DNA of 24,395 bases from a bacterium (GTDB taxonomy: Bacteria > SM23-81 > DAOVCL01). Below are positions 7,901-13,442 of this stretch, piece after piece (positions within the stretch are counted from its first letter, which is position 1; the number at the start of each line of letters is the position of its first letter). The notes below the pieces were generated by a model. It did not search any database and was not told the DNA's origin. It saw only the letters and a list, made by a program, of their open reading frames with translations. The stretch covers positions 1 to 24,395 of the forward strand of contig JAOZPP010000043.1 of the NCBI GenBank assembly GCA_029932675.1. Direction: 5' to 3'. The position numbers and the translations under genes were made by a program.

Positions 7901-9719
7901 TCCCATGGTCCACGGTATTGTTCACCAAGCAAAGATAAATTGAATCGAGTTTACCACCAAAGCCTCCATATTTTACCGCTGGGGGCATCGCCGGGGGAAG
8001 GACATAGCCCTCCATTCCACCACCTCCGATGCCGAATTCCCTTACCTTCACAGGAATTGGAGGCAGTTCTGAAAGGTCAGAATTTAGGCTTTGAAATATG
8101 GGAGGAAGAGCAAGTTTAGCTGAACCTACATACAGCCCCATAAAACCCGGAGGCATATCCGGAGGTGACTGACTGCCGCAGAGGTCGAGGATCAAGTCTC
8201 CAGGCTTGAGGGCTAAATCGCTCTCCCCTATCCTCAGAGGTGGGAGGGTTACTTCTTCAGGCAGGCTATCCAAGTAGCATCCTCGACCCAAGAGGTCGAT
8301 GTCCTCAATCTGGAAGGATACAGTCTGATTATCCTTGTCCCTAACATTATCTGGGAGGGTTACTTCCAGATCTATGGAGCTTGATATGCCCTGACCAAAG
8401 CTAATGCTCGAACCAGATTTGAAGACCAGCCTGAAACCCATCGGATCAATGAGATCGAAGCTTAAGTCATTAGTCAAACGCACCGTCCCCAAAAACCCCT
8501 GAGGGGTAACCCTGATATTGTCCAATGGAAAACTGAGTTGGTTGCCCCCTGAGGTTGTCATGGGGAGGATAGCTGTCAAGCTTCCGCTACAGGTGGCTGA
8601 GTCGGGCCAGAAGGTGATGCTATCCAAGAAGAGATGGGCAAAGTCGGCCTCTGTCTCCAGAGGGGGGGTGAAAGCAGCGTTAATGAAGCCCGCTATAACC
8701 TTTTTCTCCTCGTCAATCCCCAGCCCACTGAAGCTGACCTCAATCCCCTGATGGAGGAATGGTATCTCTATGGTGCCCGATCCTGAGAAGTCATCTGCGG
8801 AGGGATTGGTCACCTCGGTAATGGCCACGATGAAATCGCCGATTTGAATCTCCTCCCCTGGTTGAGGGCCCTGAGGCTGGTATCCCGGCGGCCAATAGGT
8901 GAAGGTCCAGATCTCGCTCCTCCCCTGGTTTGAGCTCACCGGATAGCCATATTGGTCCTTGGCCTGCACCTGCCAGACATAGCTTTTCCCCTCCTCTAAG
9001 GCGGGGGCATTTAGGGGGTAGGAGAAAAACGTCTGAACCTCAATGCTCTCCTGGTAAACCGGATAGTTGGAGCGGATGGCTGCACTGGGATATTGATGAG
9101 GGAGAAGCTCACATATCTTCAGGTGATAGGTGAGTTGATAATCTGGAGGGACGATCACTGGTGTCCATTGGAAGTTTGGGTAGGGGGTGCTAGTAGAGTC
9201 GCCATCCGCGGGGAGGATAAGGGAGGGAGGATTCGGGTAGATGATGGAGAAAGGTTGGCACTTCTCGTCCAGAACCTTCCCTTTTAAGTCCATCACACTT
9301 ACACAGATGGTATAGGTACCCTCCGGCAACCTCCCTGTCCTCACGATGTTCGACTCTATCCTCGTATCATACTCCACATCTCCCCAGTTAATCAGCTCCG
9401 GGGAGTAGATGGTATTCAACCCTGGCCGGAGGGTAATGGGTTCACTCCTCCCCGTTAAGATCGGCTTTTGTCCTCCTCCAAAACGGCTTATAGTCCTTCT
9501 GGTTATAGTTACGGCCAGGATAACCCTCGTTTGTTCTGTATAAGAATGGTTGAAAAGAACCAAATTGGCTAACTTCTGGTTCCATTCCCAGTCGCTTATG
9601 TAGGGAGATGGATAAGGATGAACATAGAACTTTTGGATCTCCACCTGAGCCGAGGCGGCCCCAGTGAAGGCAAGAAGGAGCAAACCCAAGAGCGAAAATA
9701 TCATCACCTTTTTTCTCAT
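4935..9719 (-). CDS. Giant exported beta-rich protein with Ig-like domains
   Basis: A 1594-aa protein. The ATG at 9719 is chosen over an open extension to 9833 because AAGGGGGATATA precedes it and the product then begins with a classic signal peptide (MRKKVMIFSLL..., cleaved near ASAQ, residue 25). The extension instead runs through an intergenic repeat. Residues of about 160-280 resemble a fibronectin-like unit (PNFQWTPV, YHLKICE, YVWQVQAKD). The long middle (about 290-1180) is made of Gly-rich alternating beta segments, many shaped like sheet-forming repeats (GGAYYHCRR, GYLDAGFSADVAVGYRP). After about residue 1190 come units starting with PPAIVSTYPPVGQTDVP, the pattern of SbsA-type Ig-like domains in cell-surface proteins. 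No catalytic motif is visible. It is first in an operon with a fibronectin protein and a beta-barrel, so a cell-surface or outer-membrane structural role is likely. The family is not recognised. Confidence 0.88.
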   Translation of the reverse strand: MRKKVMIFSLLGLLLLAFTGAASAQVEIQKFYVHPYPSPYISDWEWNQKLANLVLFNHSYTEQTRVILAVTITRRTISRFGGGQKPILTGRSEPITLRPGLNTIYSPELINWGDVEYDTRIESNIVRTGRLPEGTYTICVSVMDLKGKVLDEKCQPFSIIYPNPPSLILPADGDSTSTPYPNFQWTPVIVPPDYQLTYHLKICELLPHQYPSAAIRSNYPVYQESIEVQTFFSYPLNAPALEEGKSYVWQVQAKDQYGYPVSSNQGRSEIWTFTYWPPGYQPQGPQPGEEIQIGDFIVAITEVTNPSADDFSGSGTIEIPFLHQGIEVSFSGLGIDEEKKVIAGFINAAFTPPLETEADFAHLFLDSITFWPDSATCSGSLTAILPMTTSGGNQLSFPLDNIRVTPQGFLGTVRLTNDLSFDLIDPMGFRLVFKSGSSISFGQGISSSIDLEVTLPDNVRDKDNQTVSFQIEDIDLLGRGCYLDSLPEEVTLPPLRIGESDLALKPGDLILDLCGSQSPPDMPPGFMGLYVGSAKLALPPIFQSLNSDLSELPPIPVKVREFGIGGGGMEGYVLPPAMPPAVKYGGFGGKLDSIYLCLVNNTVDHGSIKGKITVPFLDSDVGFSIAITAEGLQNLTLTTGFQVNIEVWLMEITITGGQFSYSDGVGLVTINGRLSCNKLLVIPDIQFEGLGITSEGEVMISGVGGWLNLSFIPQASFGSFSIGISGVGFGLSQDKRWFAVKASLTLPDPLSEADAEGIFKIFSKKVGNQWVYDGVTVGGLTIDYDRPPLKFYAEIEFYDNDPTYGSGFGAETELTIQNQFSVWAALKIGTAGPENNRFPYWYVAAKADLGFGLPFGALPVSLYGLGGGAYYHCRRVDTTSTGQYQGDSEYIPDRTMGFGFKAMVILGTSSDQGYTWNGDLMFEISFTSSWGLKEIHFHGDSWLFTSRTARSDQFRIVTDIDVQADPFVFTAYLGVKVDYQGIVKIPASGSGFAHADMKFSADEWYFHFGTKDSPISVKALYMFTCSGYFDIDNRGIALGFQYALHAGGSWWIFYGYLDAGFSADVAVGYRPFFIYAEVAAWLDVRAGVHVFGSDFDIFNAGVAANLGVRAPHPTRIWGSVSAHYSVLGGLVSGSFTMSFSWESEEGSVGGGGEGELELPPAIVSTYPPVGQTDVPLAIKIVGNFPFPEDLIYTVEDLQYRVHYGSITLYRIPEPGTRVEVEARARGVDYKQCYLYPKYLLEPNTVYNVKIVAYMQKRHGNGAWQNQGATVFWTNFRTGEMASRWDQYVESTYPHPRQEYVYTSTDLQVNFLTRMPYEAYQPALYKKVNGQWEKKTRGGVPYWRYEGKAIQCRECLEPQTEYELRITKVSTGQQVYKLAFKTSAYEYFKEMIDASDKNPRVGIGLSEVPPYLFWVSTFNTVEPIEWRDIEGIYYSTPQPGPHSLLGQAEITVNRDVFAVFHFLGYSYYFTVPSIPVHITAEIKLKGTHYKSFYGGHQHSIHHFCDYEDVVMEPNLKVIRAMYPSFTLVRAGVKDLTLSDAEKDLLWDALGPISSSFILSLQYRDVFLWQWHTNADISGKLGYFNITIPKDKLNHR

Positions 9720-9778
9720 TATATCCCCCTTGATTTTCTTTTGAGGTAATGACTGCCCTACAAGAAGGGCGAAAATCA

Positions 9779-9854
9779 GGTAGCCGCAACCTTCAGGTTG
9801 CGTAAGCGGTTGATTTGTGAGGCATATCTTCACAGGCTAAAGCCTGCGGCTACC
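9779..9854. repeat. Nested palindromic intergenic repeat
   Basis: A perfect 10-bp outer inverted repeat (GGTAGCCGCA at 9779-9788, TGCGGCTACC at 9845-9854) encloses two smaller hairpins. These are CGCAACC/GGTTGCG with a TTCA loop (785-791/796-802 after 9000) and CAGGCT/AGCCTG with an AA loop (833-838/841-846 after 9000). The layout is that of a REP/MITE-like mobile palindrome. It fills the start of the 446-bp gap upstream of the 1594-aa gene. Confidence 0.65.
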
Positions 9855-9922
9855 CATCAGAAGGTTTCTGCAGGAGAGTCGTTAGTGGAAACTTCTTTTG
9901 ATCTCTATTTCGTGTTTTTTGT

Positions 9923-9948
9923 AGTGGCAGAAGTCCTCTTCTGCCACT
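9923..9948. repeat. Perfect 11-bp hairpin
   Basis: AGTGGCAGAAG (9923-9933) pairs with CTTCTGCCACT (9938-9948) around a TCCT loop. It is followed on the plus strand by only TTTTC, so it is not a clear terminator. It belongs to a cluster of unrelated short palindromes in this gap. Confidence 0.6.
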
Positions 9949-9956
9949 TTTCTGTG

Positions 9957-9979
9957 CCGTCAGGGCTCTGCTCTGACGG
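9957..9979. repeat. CCGTCAG-family hairpin, copy 1
   Basis: CCGTCAGGGC (9957-9966) pairs with GCTCTGACGG (9970-9979) around a TCT loop, with one G-T wobble. On the plus strand it is followed by AAAAAC. Related hairpins are at 10427-10450 and 18405-18425. Confidence 0.6.
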
Positions 9980-10036
9980 AAAAACAGGTCCTTTGTGGAG
10001 GACAACATCCACAATAAGCAAAAATCTCCATTTGCC

Positions 10037-10080
10037 CGTCATTACGAGTCCTCCCGATGTAAATCGGGAAGAAGCAATAC
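10037..10080. repeat. Dispersed-type repeat with CCCGAT hairpin
   Basis: The segment opens with CGTCATTACGAG and closes with GAAGCAAT. Between them is a perfect 6-bp hairpin, CCCGAT (10053-10058) and ATCGGG (10063-10068), with a GTAA loop. The frame CGTCATTgCGAG...GAAGCAAT is a wording I know from dispersed intergenic repeats in many bacterial genomes; whether this copy is repeated in this genome cannot be seen here. Confidence 0.4.
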
Positions 10081-10165
10081 CCCGCTTCTACCGCACTTTA
10101 CCGTTCTGGACCGGGAAGGCCCAAAGGAAGGTTTCCTCGAATAAAGTCGGGTAGGGATCATTCTC

Positions 10166-10381
10166 TTAACCCATCAGGGATTTGATCTCCTCTAACGACA
10201 GTCCTTTATCCCTCAGCTTAAGTATTTCCCTTAGCACCAAGAGGCTCTTATCGGTGAAGATGCGATAGCCCGCATCAGAGGAATGGGCTACCTCCAAGAG
10301 CCCTAACCTTACATAATAGTCGACCTTGCTCGGTCTAACCCCAGCTTCTTCTGCCAGTTCACGTAGAGTGTATAGCTTCAA
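10166..10381 (-). CDS. Minimal MerR-type helix-turn-helix regulator
   Basis: A 71-aa protein consisting almost entirely of a MerR-type winged-helix DNA-binding domain: YTLRELAEEAGV forms the first helix-turn-helix, then VDYYVRLGLLEVA and GYRIFTDKSLLVLREILKLRDKGLSLEEIKSLMG. The usual YY.R.GLL and GYR.Y landmarks are present. Typical MerR proteins have a further dimerisation helix and effector domain, which are missing, so it is a stand-alone DNA-binding module; such minimal versions are common. The start codon is TTG at 10381, with GGAGG four bases upstream; no ATG is available in frame. It lies 151 bp after the DUF4412 gene and 446 bp before the 1594-aa gene, on the same strand. Its target is unknown; the surface operon downstream is the obvious candidate. 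Confidence 0.85.
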   Translation of the reverse strand: MKLYTLRELAEEAGVRPSKVDYYVRLGLLEVAHSSDAGYRIFTDKSLLVLREILKLRDKGLSLEEIKSLMG

Positions 10382-10426
10382 TAATCCTCCAATGAAAGGC
10401 CTCTAAATTTTCCTATCATCCTCTTA

Positions 10427-10450
10427 CCGTCAGGTGAGGGCACCTGACGG
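10427..10450. repeat. CCGTCAG-family hairpin, copy 2
   Basis: A perfect 10-bp stem, CCGTCAGGTG (10427-10436) and CACCTGACGG (10441-10450), with loop AGGG. It lies in the 151-bp gap after the DUF4412 gene and could help end that transcript, but there is no T run. The neighbouring words CTGCGTTTATCCGCGTCC (10471-10488) resemble another common dispersed repeat. Confidence 0.6.
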
Positions 10451-10532
10451 CTCGTAGGACCTTGACAATCTGCGTTTATCCGCGTCCAAAGATGGGATTC
10501 CCTTAAATTGAGGAGAAACCCTCTTCTGCAAC

Positions 10533-11432
10533 CTACTTTATGCTCATCTTCTTCAAACCCTGGGGGAGCTCAAACTGGGAGTCCTGAATGGAGGTGGACT
10601 TAACCTCGGTAACCTCCATATGAATGGTAAAGATGGGTTTGTTTCCGGTCTTCATCGCCTCCATCATACCCTTCATCCCAGCAGGCATCTCCTCCTTCCC
10701 CTCTTCCTCGGCGAAGCTCCCCTTCATCTTCATGGAAGCATCCATAAGGATGGGAAACCCACCTATTTCATTCATCTTATTAGTAAACTCCTCCATCTGG
10801 TCCTTCTGTGTTCCAGAGAAGAATTTCTCTATGAAGCTTGTGGAGGAACCACCCGTCTTCTCCGAAAGCCTCTTCTGAAAGTCATTGAGCTCCTTTAAAT
10901 TCTTGTCCCCCTTGGCAACCCAGAGATCACCGGACATCGAGTATGAGATCTTCTTCCCCCTCTCATCATCTATTGCCTCCCCCTCCATAGTCATTATCAC
11001 CTTCTGGCATTTGAACCCATTTATTAGTTTGCTCTCCTTCGTCTGCTGCACCTCAAACTTGGGCGGGTTGAGTTTAGCCTGCCCTTTCCTCCCCTTCACT
11101 TGGGATTGAGGAGCGAACATCTCCTTTAGGGGCATCTCCGTATAGGTCTTCGTATCCGGGGAGATGGTCCAGACAACACCCTTGTCCAGTCTGATGATGG
11201 TGATCTCACCCGTCCCTGGCACTTGAATCATATTTCGCGACGGAGAACTCATCTCCGTCCTCTGCTTATCGCCTTTGATAAAGGTGGTGGTCTGGAACTC
11301 CATCTGCATCATCCCTCCCATCATCTCCATCTTCATCTTCTGCTTGTAAACCACATCACCCCACAGGGAGTTCACCCCAAACATAAGGCCCCAAATAATG
11401 GCCAAAACGGGAACTAAACCTCTACCTTTCAT
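10533..11432 (-). CDS. Secreted DUF4412-type protein, Met/Lys-rich
   Basis: A 299-aa protein with a signal peptide (residues 1-25, cleavage near SLWG). The mature part starts with VVYKQKMKMEMMGGMMQMEF and TTFIKGDKQRTEM, then a strand carrying VVWTISPDTKTYTEMPL. This arrangement matches the DUF4412 family of exported beta-rich proteins: a tested quantity in the envelope, a strand pair reading K-G-D-K-x-R, and an I/W-x-I-x-P-D-x-K-x-Y. The C-terminal half repeats a Met/Lys-rich pattern around residues 225-260 and ends in LPQGLKKMSIK. The biochemical function of the family is unknown. The start is the ATG at 11432, with GGGAGG five bases upstream. It is 55 bp past the end of the ankyrin reading frame and is probably the last gene of the operon that begins with the FG-GAP protein. 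Confidence 0.82.
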   Translation of the reverse strand: MKGRGLVPVLAIIWGLMFGVNSLWGDVVYKQKMKMEMMGGMMQMEFQTTTFIKGDKQRTEMSSPSRNMIQVPGTGEITIIRLDKGVVWTISPDTKTYTEMPLKEMFAPQSQVKGRKGQAKLNPPKFEVQQTKESKLINGFKCQKVIMTMEGEAIDDERGKKISYSMSGDLWVAKGDKNLKELNDFQKRLSEKTGGSSTSFIEKFFSGTQKDQMEEFTNKMNEIGGFPILMDASMKMKGSFAEEEGKEEMPAGMKGMMEAMKTGNKPIFTIHMEVTEVKSTSIQDSQFELPQGLKKMSIK

Positions 11433-11487
11433 TGAATACCTCCCTCCAAAATGTTACCTCATTCAACGATTTACTCCAACGGCCTTT

Positions 11488-11598
11488 TCACTCTACCTTA
11501 GATTTGAGGAACTTCACAACTTCCGCGTGTCCTCCCTTCTCCGCCAGCTTGAGCGGAGTATCACCCTCCTTGTTCCGGGCATTCACCCCAACCCTTTT
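11488..11598 (-). pseudogene. Out-of-frame tail of the ankyrin-repeat gene
   Basis: Reading one base out of step from the ankyrin frame gives GVGVNARNKEGDTPLKLAEK, continuing as GGHAEVVKFLKSKVE to a TGA at 11490-11488. This is a complete ankyrin repeat matching the consensus (G-x-x-V-N-A-R-x-x-x-G-x-T-P-L-x-x-A-x-x-x-G-H-x-E-V-V-K-x-L). It is the natural end of the upstream protein, lost in the sequence as written because of a missing base in the AAAAAGGG run near 11593-11600. Restoring one base gives a 199-aa protein ending at 11488. Confidence 0.75.
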
Positions 11599-12086
11599 TC
11601 CACCAGGAGCTTAACTACCTTCAAGTTACCCTCCCTGGCGGCATACATCAGGGGAGCGAATCCTCCTTCGATCTGCGGGTCCACCTCCGCATCCTGGGAA
11701 ATCACCAGATTGAGCATCTCCAATATATCCCCCTCTTTAGCCTGACCCAGCAGGGTAACCAAGGGCCAAAGCACTGTGGTGCCATCCTTTGCCTTAGCCC
11801 TTACATCAGCGCCAGCCTTGAGGAGAAGGGGGATCAGTTCCCTGAATGCCTCCCGGTTGTTAGCAGCGGCGATAAGAGCTGTCCCACCTCTAATGTTCTT
11901 TATCTTGAGGTTGGCACCTTTGGAGAGCAAGAACCTAACAAAGTCAGCATCATCATTGATACAGGTCATAAGAAGGGGCGTATTGCCGGCCCTGTCCTGG
12001 GCGTTGATCTCCACCCCCTTGGCCAACATCTCCTTAGCCACTTGGAAGGCACCTAAGTAGATAGCTGAGTTCAACTGAGAGATCAT
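11583..12086 (-). CDS. Ankyrin-repeat protein, frameshifted near its 3' end
   Basis: As written, this is a 167-aa frame with about four ankyrin repeats: QLNSAIYLGAFQVAKEMLAK, then VEINAQDRAGNTPLL..., ANLKIKNIRGGTALIAAANN, ADVRAKAKDGTTVLWPLVTL and AEVDPQIEGGFAPLMYAARE. The frame ends prematurely in LLVEKGLG, mid-repeat; the missing final repeat continues in the next frame. There is no signal peptide, unlike the genes around it. The ATG at 12086 has AAAGGAG 12 bases upstream, a rather long spacing. The preceding gene stops 27 bases upstream in the same reading frame, so the two could once have been one secreted ankyrin protein. Ankyrin repeats bind proteins. The partner is unknown. Confidence 0.8.
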   Translation of the reverse strand: MISQLNSAIYLGAFQVAKEMLAKGVEINAQDRAGNTPLLMTCINDDADFVRFLLSKGANLKIKNIRGGTALIAAANNREAFRELIPLLLKAGADVRAKAKDGTTVLWPLVTLLGQAKEGDILEMLNLVISQDAEVDPQIEGGFAPLMYAAREGNLKVVKLLVEKGLG

Positions 12087-12113
12087 CTCTGGTGTTGTCT
12101 CCTTTACCGGTCC

Positions 12114-12521
12114 CTACGGAATATCAAAGCGTGGCTGCACGACCCGCGCCCTGATTTTACCTGATAGGTTGGAGATGTCTATGTAATTTATTCCCTCTGC
12201 TGCTGGAAATCTCCAAGATTTGGACTCTCCAGCCTCAATCACATATTCCACCTCCTTGAATATGCCCTTGGCAGAACCCTCCCCATGATATAAGGCAAAC
12301 TTCCCCTTGGAGAGGGAACCATTCTGGGACTCACCGACAATTTCGACCTCCAACCTCTTCTTGGGATCCACCATTATCCCTCTTCCAAAATTCCCCTCCA
12401 ATTCGTACTTCCCCACCTTTAAATCAGGAGGTTCCTTTTTGGCCTTTTGGTCTGCTGCTCCTGACAAGCCCCGGAGGAGAAAGATGGTCACCACCATAAT
12501 TAACATCCCCTTTAGTTTCAT
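12114..12521 (-). CDS. Small secreted protein of unknown function
   Basis: A 135-aa protein with a signal peptide (MKLKGMLIMVVTIFLLRG..., cleaved near SGAA, about residue 22), a Lys-rich linker, then a compact beta-rich domain with a recurring strand pattern (VGKYELEGNFGRG, RLEVEIVGES, KFALYHGEG, EVEYVIEAGES, INYIDISNLSGKI). It ends in RFDIP. No known family is recognised. The ATG at 12521 is chosen over a GTG six bases earlier, because the GTG is buried in the ribosome-binding site (AAAGGGG, five bases before the ATG). It sits 38 bp past the PorV-like gene in the same operon. The next gene begins 27 bp later in the same frame, so this could be the N-terminal half of a former longer protein. 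Confidence 0.75.
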   Translation of the reverse strand: MKLKGMLIMVVTIFLLRGLSGAADQKAKKEPPDLKVGKYELEGNFGRGIMVDPKKRLEVEIVGESQNGSLSKGKFALYHGEGSAKGIFKEVEYVIEAGESKSWRFPAAEGINYIDISNLSGKIRARVVQPRFDIP

Positions 12522-12559
12522 TTGCACCCCTTTGCTTTAAATTCTCCAAGATACAGCCA

Positions 12560-13438
12560 TCAAAAACTGAACTCTAAGGATATCCGGTGAGAGGGATCAA
12601 GATCCCTATAGGGCACAAAGGCATAGCTAAAAGCAAATTTCTTCCAAAGGAGCCCCCATCCCAGGGAGAAGGAATGGGCCGTATTATAGCCGGCCCTCAA
12701 GGCCAATGTCTTCAATATCACATATTCTCCACCCAATCCGAATATGAGATCGCTATCTATTGTCTTCTCTACCTCAGAGCCAAAGGAGAAGTCAGCTTTC
12801 TGATAGGCCCCTGCTATCCCCAGACTCAGAGGGAGGGGGTCTCCTTCCTTGATAAACTTGATCTTAGGTCCTATATTCCGGAGGGTAAGTGCTAAGTTTA
12901 ACCCAGGAAATCGGGTGGGCCCATACAGAAGACCCAAGTCAAAGGCAAATGAGGACGCTGACTCGTTTTCTATCTTCTCCAGGATATACTTACCAGTGAC
13001 CCCATAGGATAGGGCCCTCCCCATCTCATTGGCATAAGCCAGGCCAAAAGCTGCGTCATAGGCGGAATATTTACCCACTTTAAGAAAATCCTCCACCTTC
13101 GGAATATCACCCGATGAGGAATAATAGAGGCTAATTCCAAAATGGCCAAGGCTGTTAGAGAAGACACCAGCCAGGTATTGGTGGCTCATATCAAGGAACC
13201 AGAAGTTCTGAGAGAGGATTAACTCCCTTGACCCAATTTGGCTAAGTCCTGCTGGATTCCAGTAGATCGCCGAGGGGTCATCGGCGATGGCCCCATAGGC
13301 TTCCCCCATTGCACAAGCCCTGGCCCCCAAACCTATGCCGAGAAACTGTGCACCTGTTGTCCCCTCCCCGTGAGAAACCCCTGCTGCAATCACCAGAATT
13401 GATAAGACAAATAAAACCCATAAAAAGTGCTTTTTCAT
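12560..13438 (-). CDS. PorV/UPF0164-family outer-membrane protein
   Basis: A 292-aa protein with a signal peptide (cleavage near SHGEG, about residue 24), then the diagnostic opening GTTGAQFLGIGLGARACAMG followed by EAYGAIADDPSAIYWNPAGL. This is the hallmark of the PorV/PorQ-like (UPF0164) family of outer-membrane beta-barrels. The rest is alternating strand and turn, ending in RISLEFSF with the terminal Phe usual for barrels. In type IX secretion PorV shuttles cargo carrying a C-terminal signal domain to the cell-surface attachment complex. Here it lies 4 bp after a gene whose product ends in just such a domain, so a matching export role is plausible. Other T9SS parts are not in the window. 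The start is the ATG at 13438; its ribosome-binding site AAGGTG lies in the last codons of the preceding gene. Confidence 0.88.
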   Translation of the reverse strand: MKKHFLWVLFVLSILVIAAGVSHGEGTTGAQFLGIGLGARACAMGEAYGAIADDPSAIYWNPAGLSQIGSRELILSQNFWFLDMSHQYLAGVFSNSLGHFGISLYYSSSGDIPKVEDFLKVGKYSAYDAAFGLAYANEMGRALSYGVTGKYILEKIENESASSFAFDLGLLYGPTRFPGLNLALTLRNIGPKIKFIKEGDPLPLSLGIAGAYQKADFSFGSEVEKTIDSDLIFGLGGEYVILKTLALRAGYNTAHSFSLGWGLLWKKFAFSYAFVPYRDLDPSHRISLEFSF

Positions 13439-13442
13439 CTTG

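Larger units (their letters stand above)
9720..10165. other. 446-bp repeat-rich gene-free region
   Basis: The region between the MerR-type gene and the 1594-aa gene has no convincing gene. An open frame of 118 codons on the plus strand (9798-10154) is just the translation of the repeats and has no ribosome-binding site. The region holds one nested palindrome, two simple hairpins and a dispersed-repeat-like segment at 10037-10080. I could not find a convincing sigma-70 or sigma-54 promoter for the minus-strand operon that starts at 9719. Confidence 0.6.

Noticed and set aside
9720-9833. A longer N-terminus (38 extra residues) for the 1594-aa protein
   Set aside because: The extension crosses the intergenic repeat and would bury the signal peptide; the ATG at 9719 has a good ribosome-binding site.
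9940-9958. A possible second sigma-54 promoter (TGCCA...GTGCC) upstream of the 1594-aa gene
   Set aside because: The -12 and -24 elements are two bases too far apart and the first is part of a hairpin; no other match was found in the gap.
9779-10080. A CRISPR array in the repeat-rich gap
   Set aside because: The palindromes differ from one another and are not evenly spaced; there are no identical direct repeats with spacers.
9798-10154. A 118-codon open frame on the plus strand in the gap before the MerR gene
   Set aside because: It is a translation of the palindromic repeats, has no ribosome-binding site and no coherent protein-like pattern.
11593-11600. Programmed -1 frameshifting in the ankyrin gene
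   Set aside because: The run GAA AAA GGG does not give an X XXY YYZ heptamer in the reading phase and no strong structure follows; a missing base explains it better.
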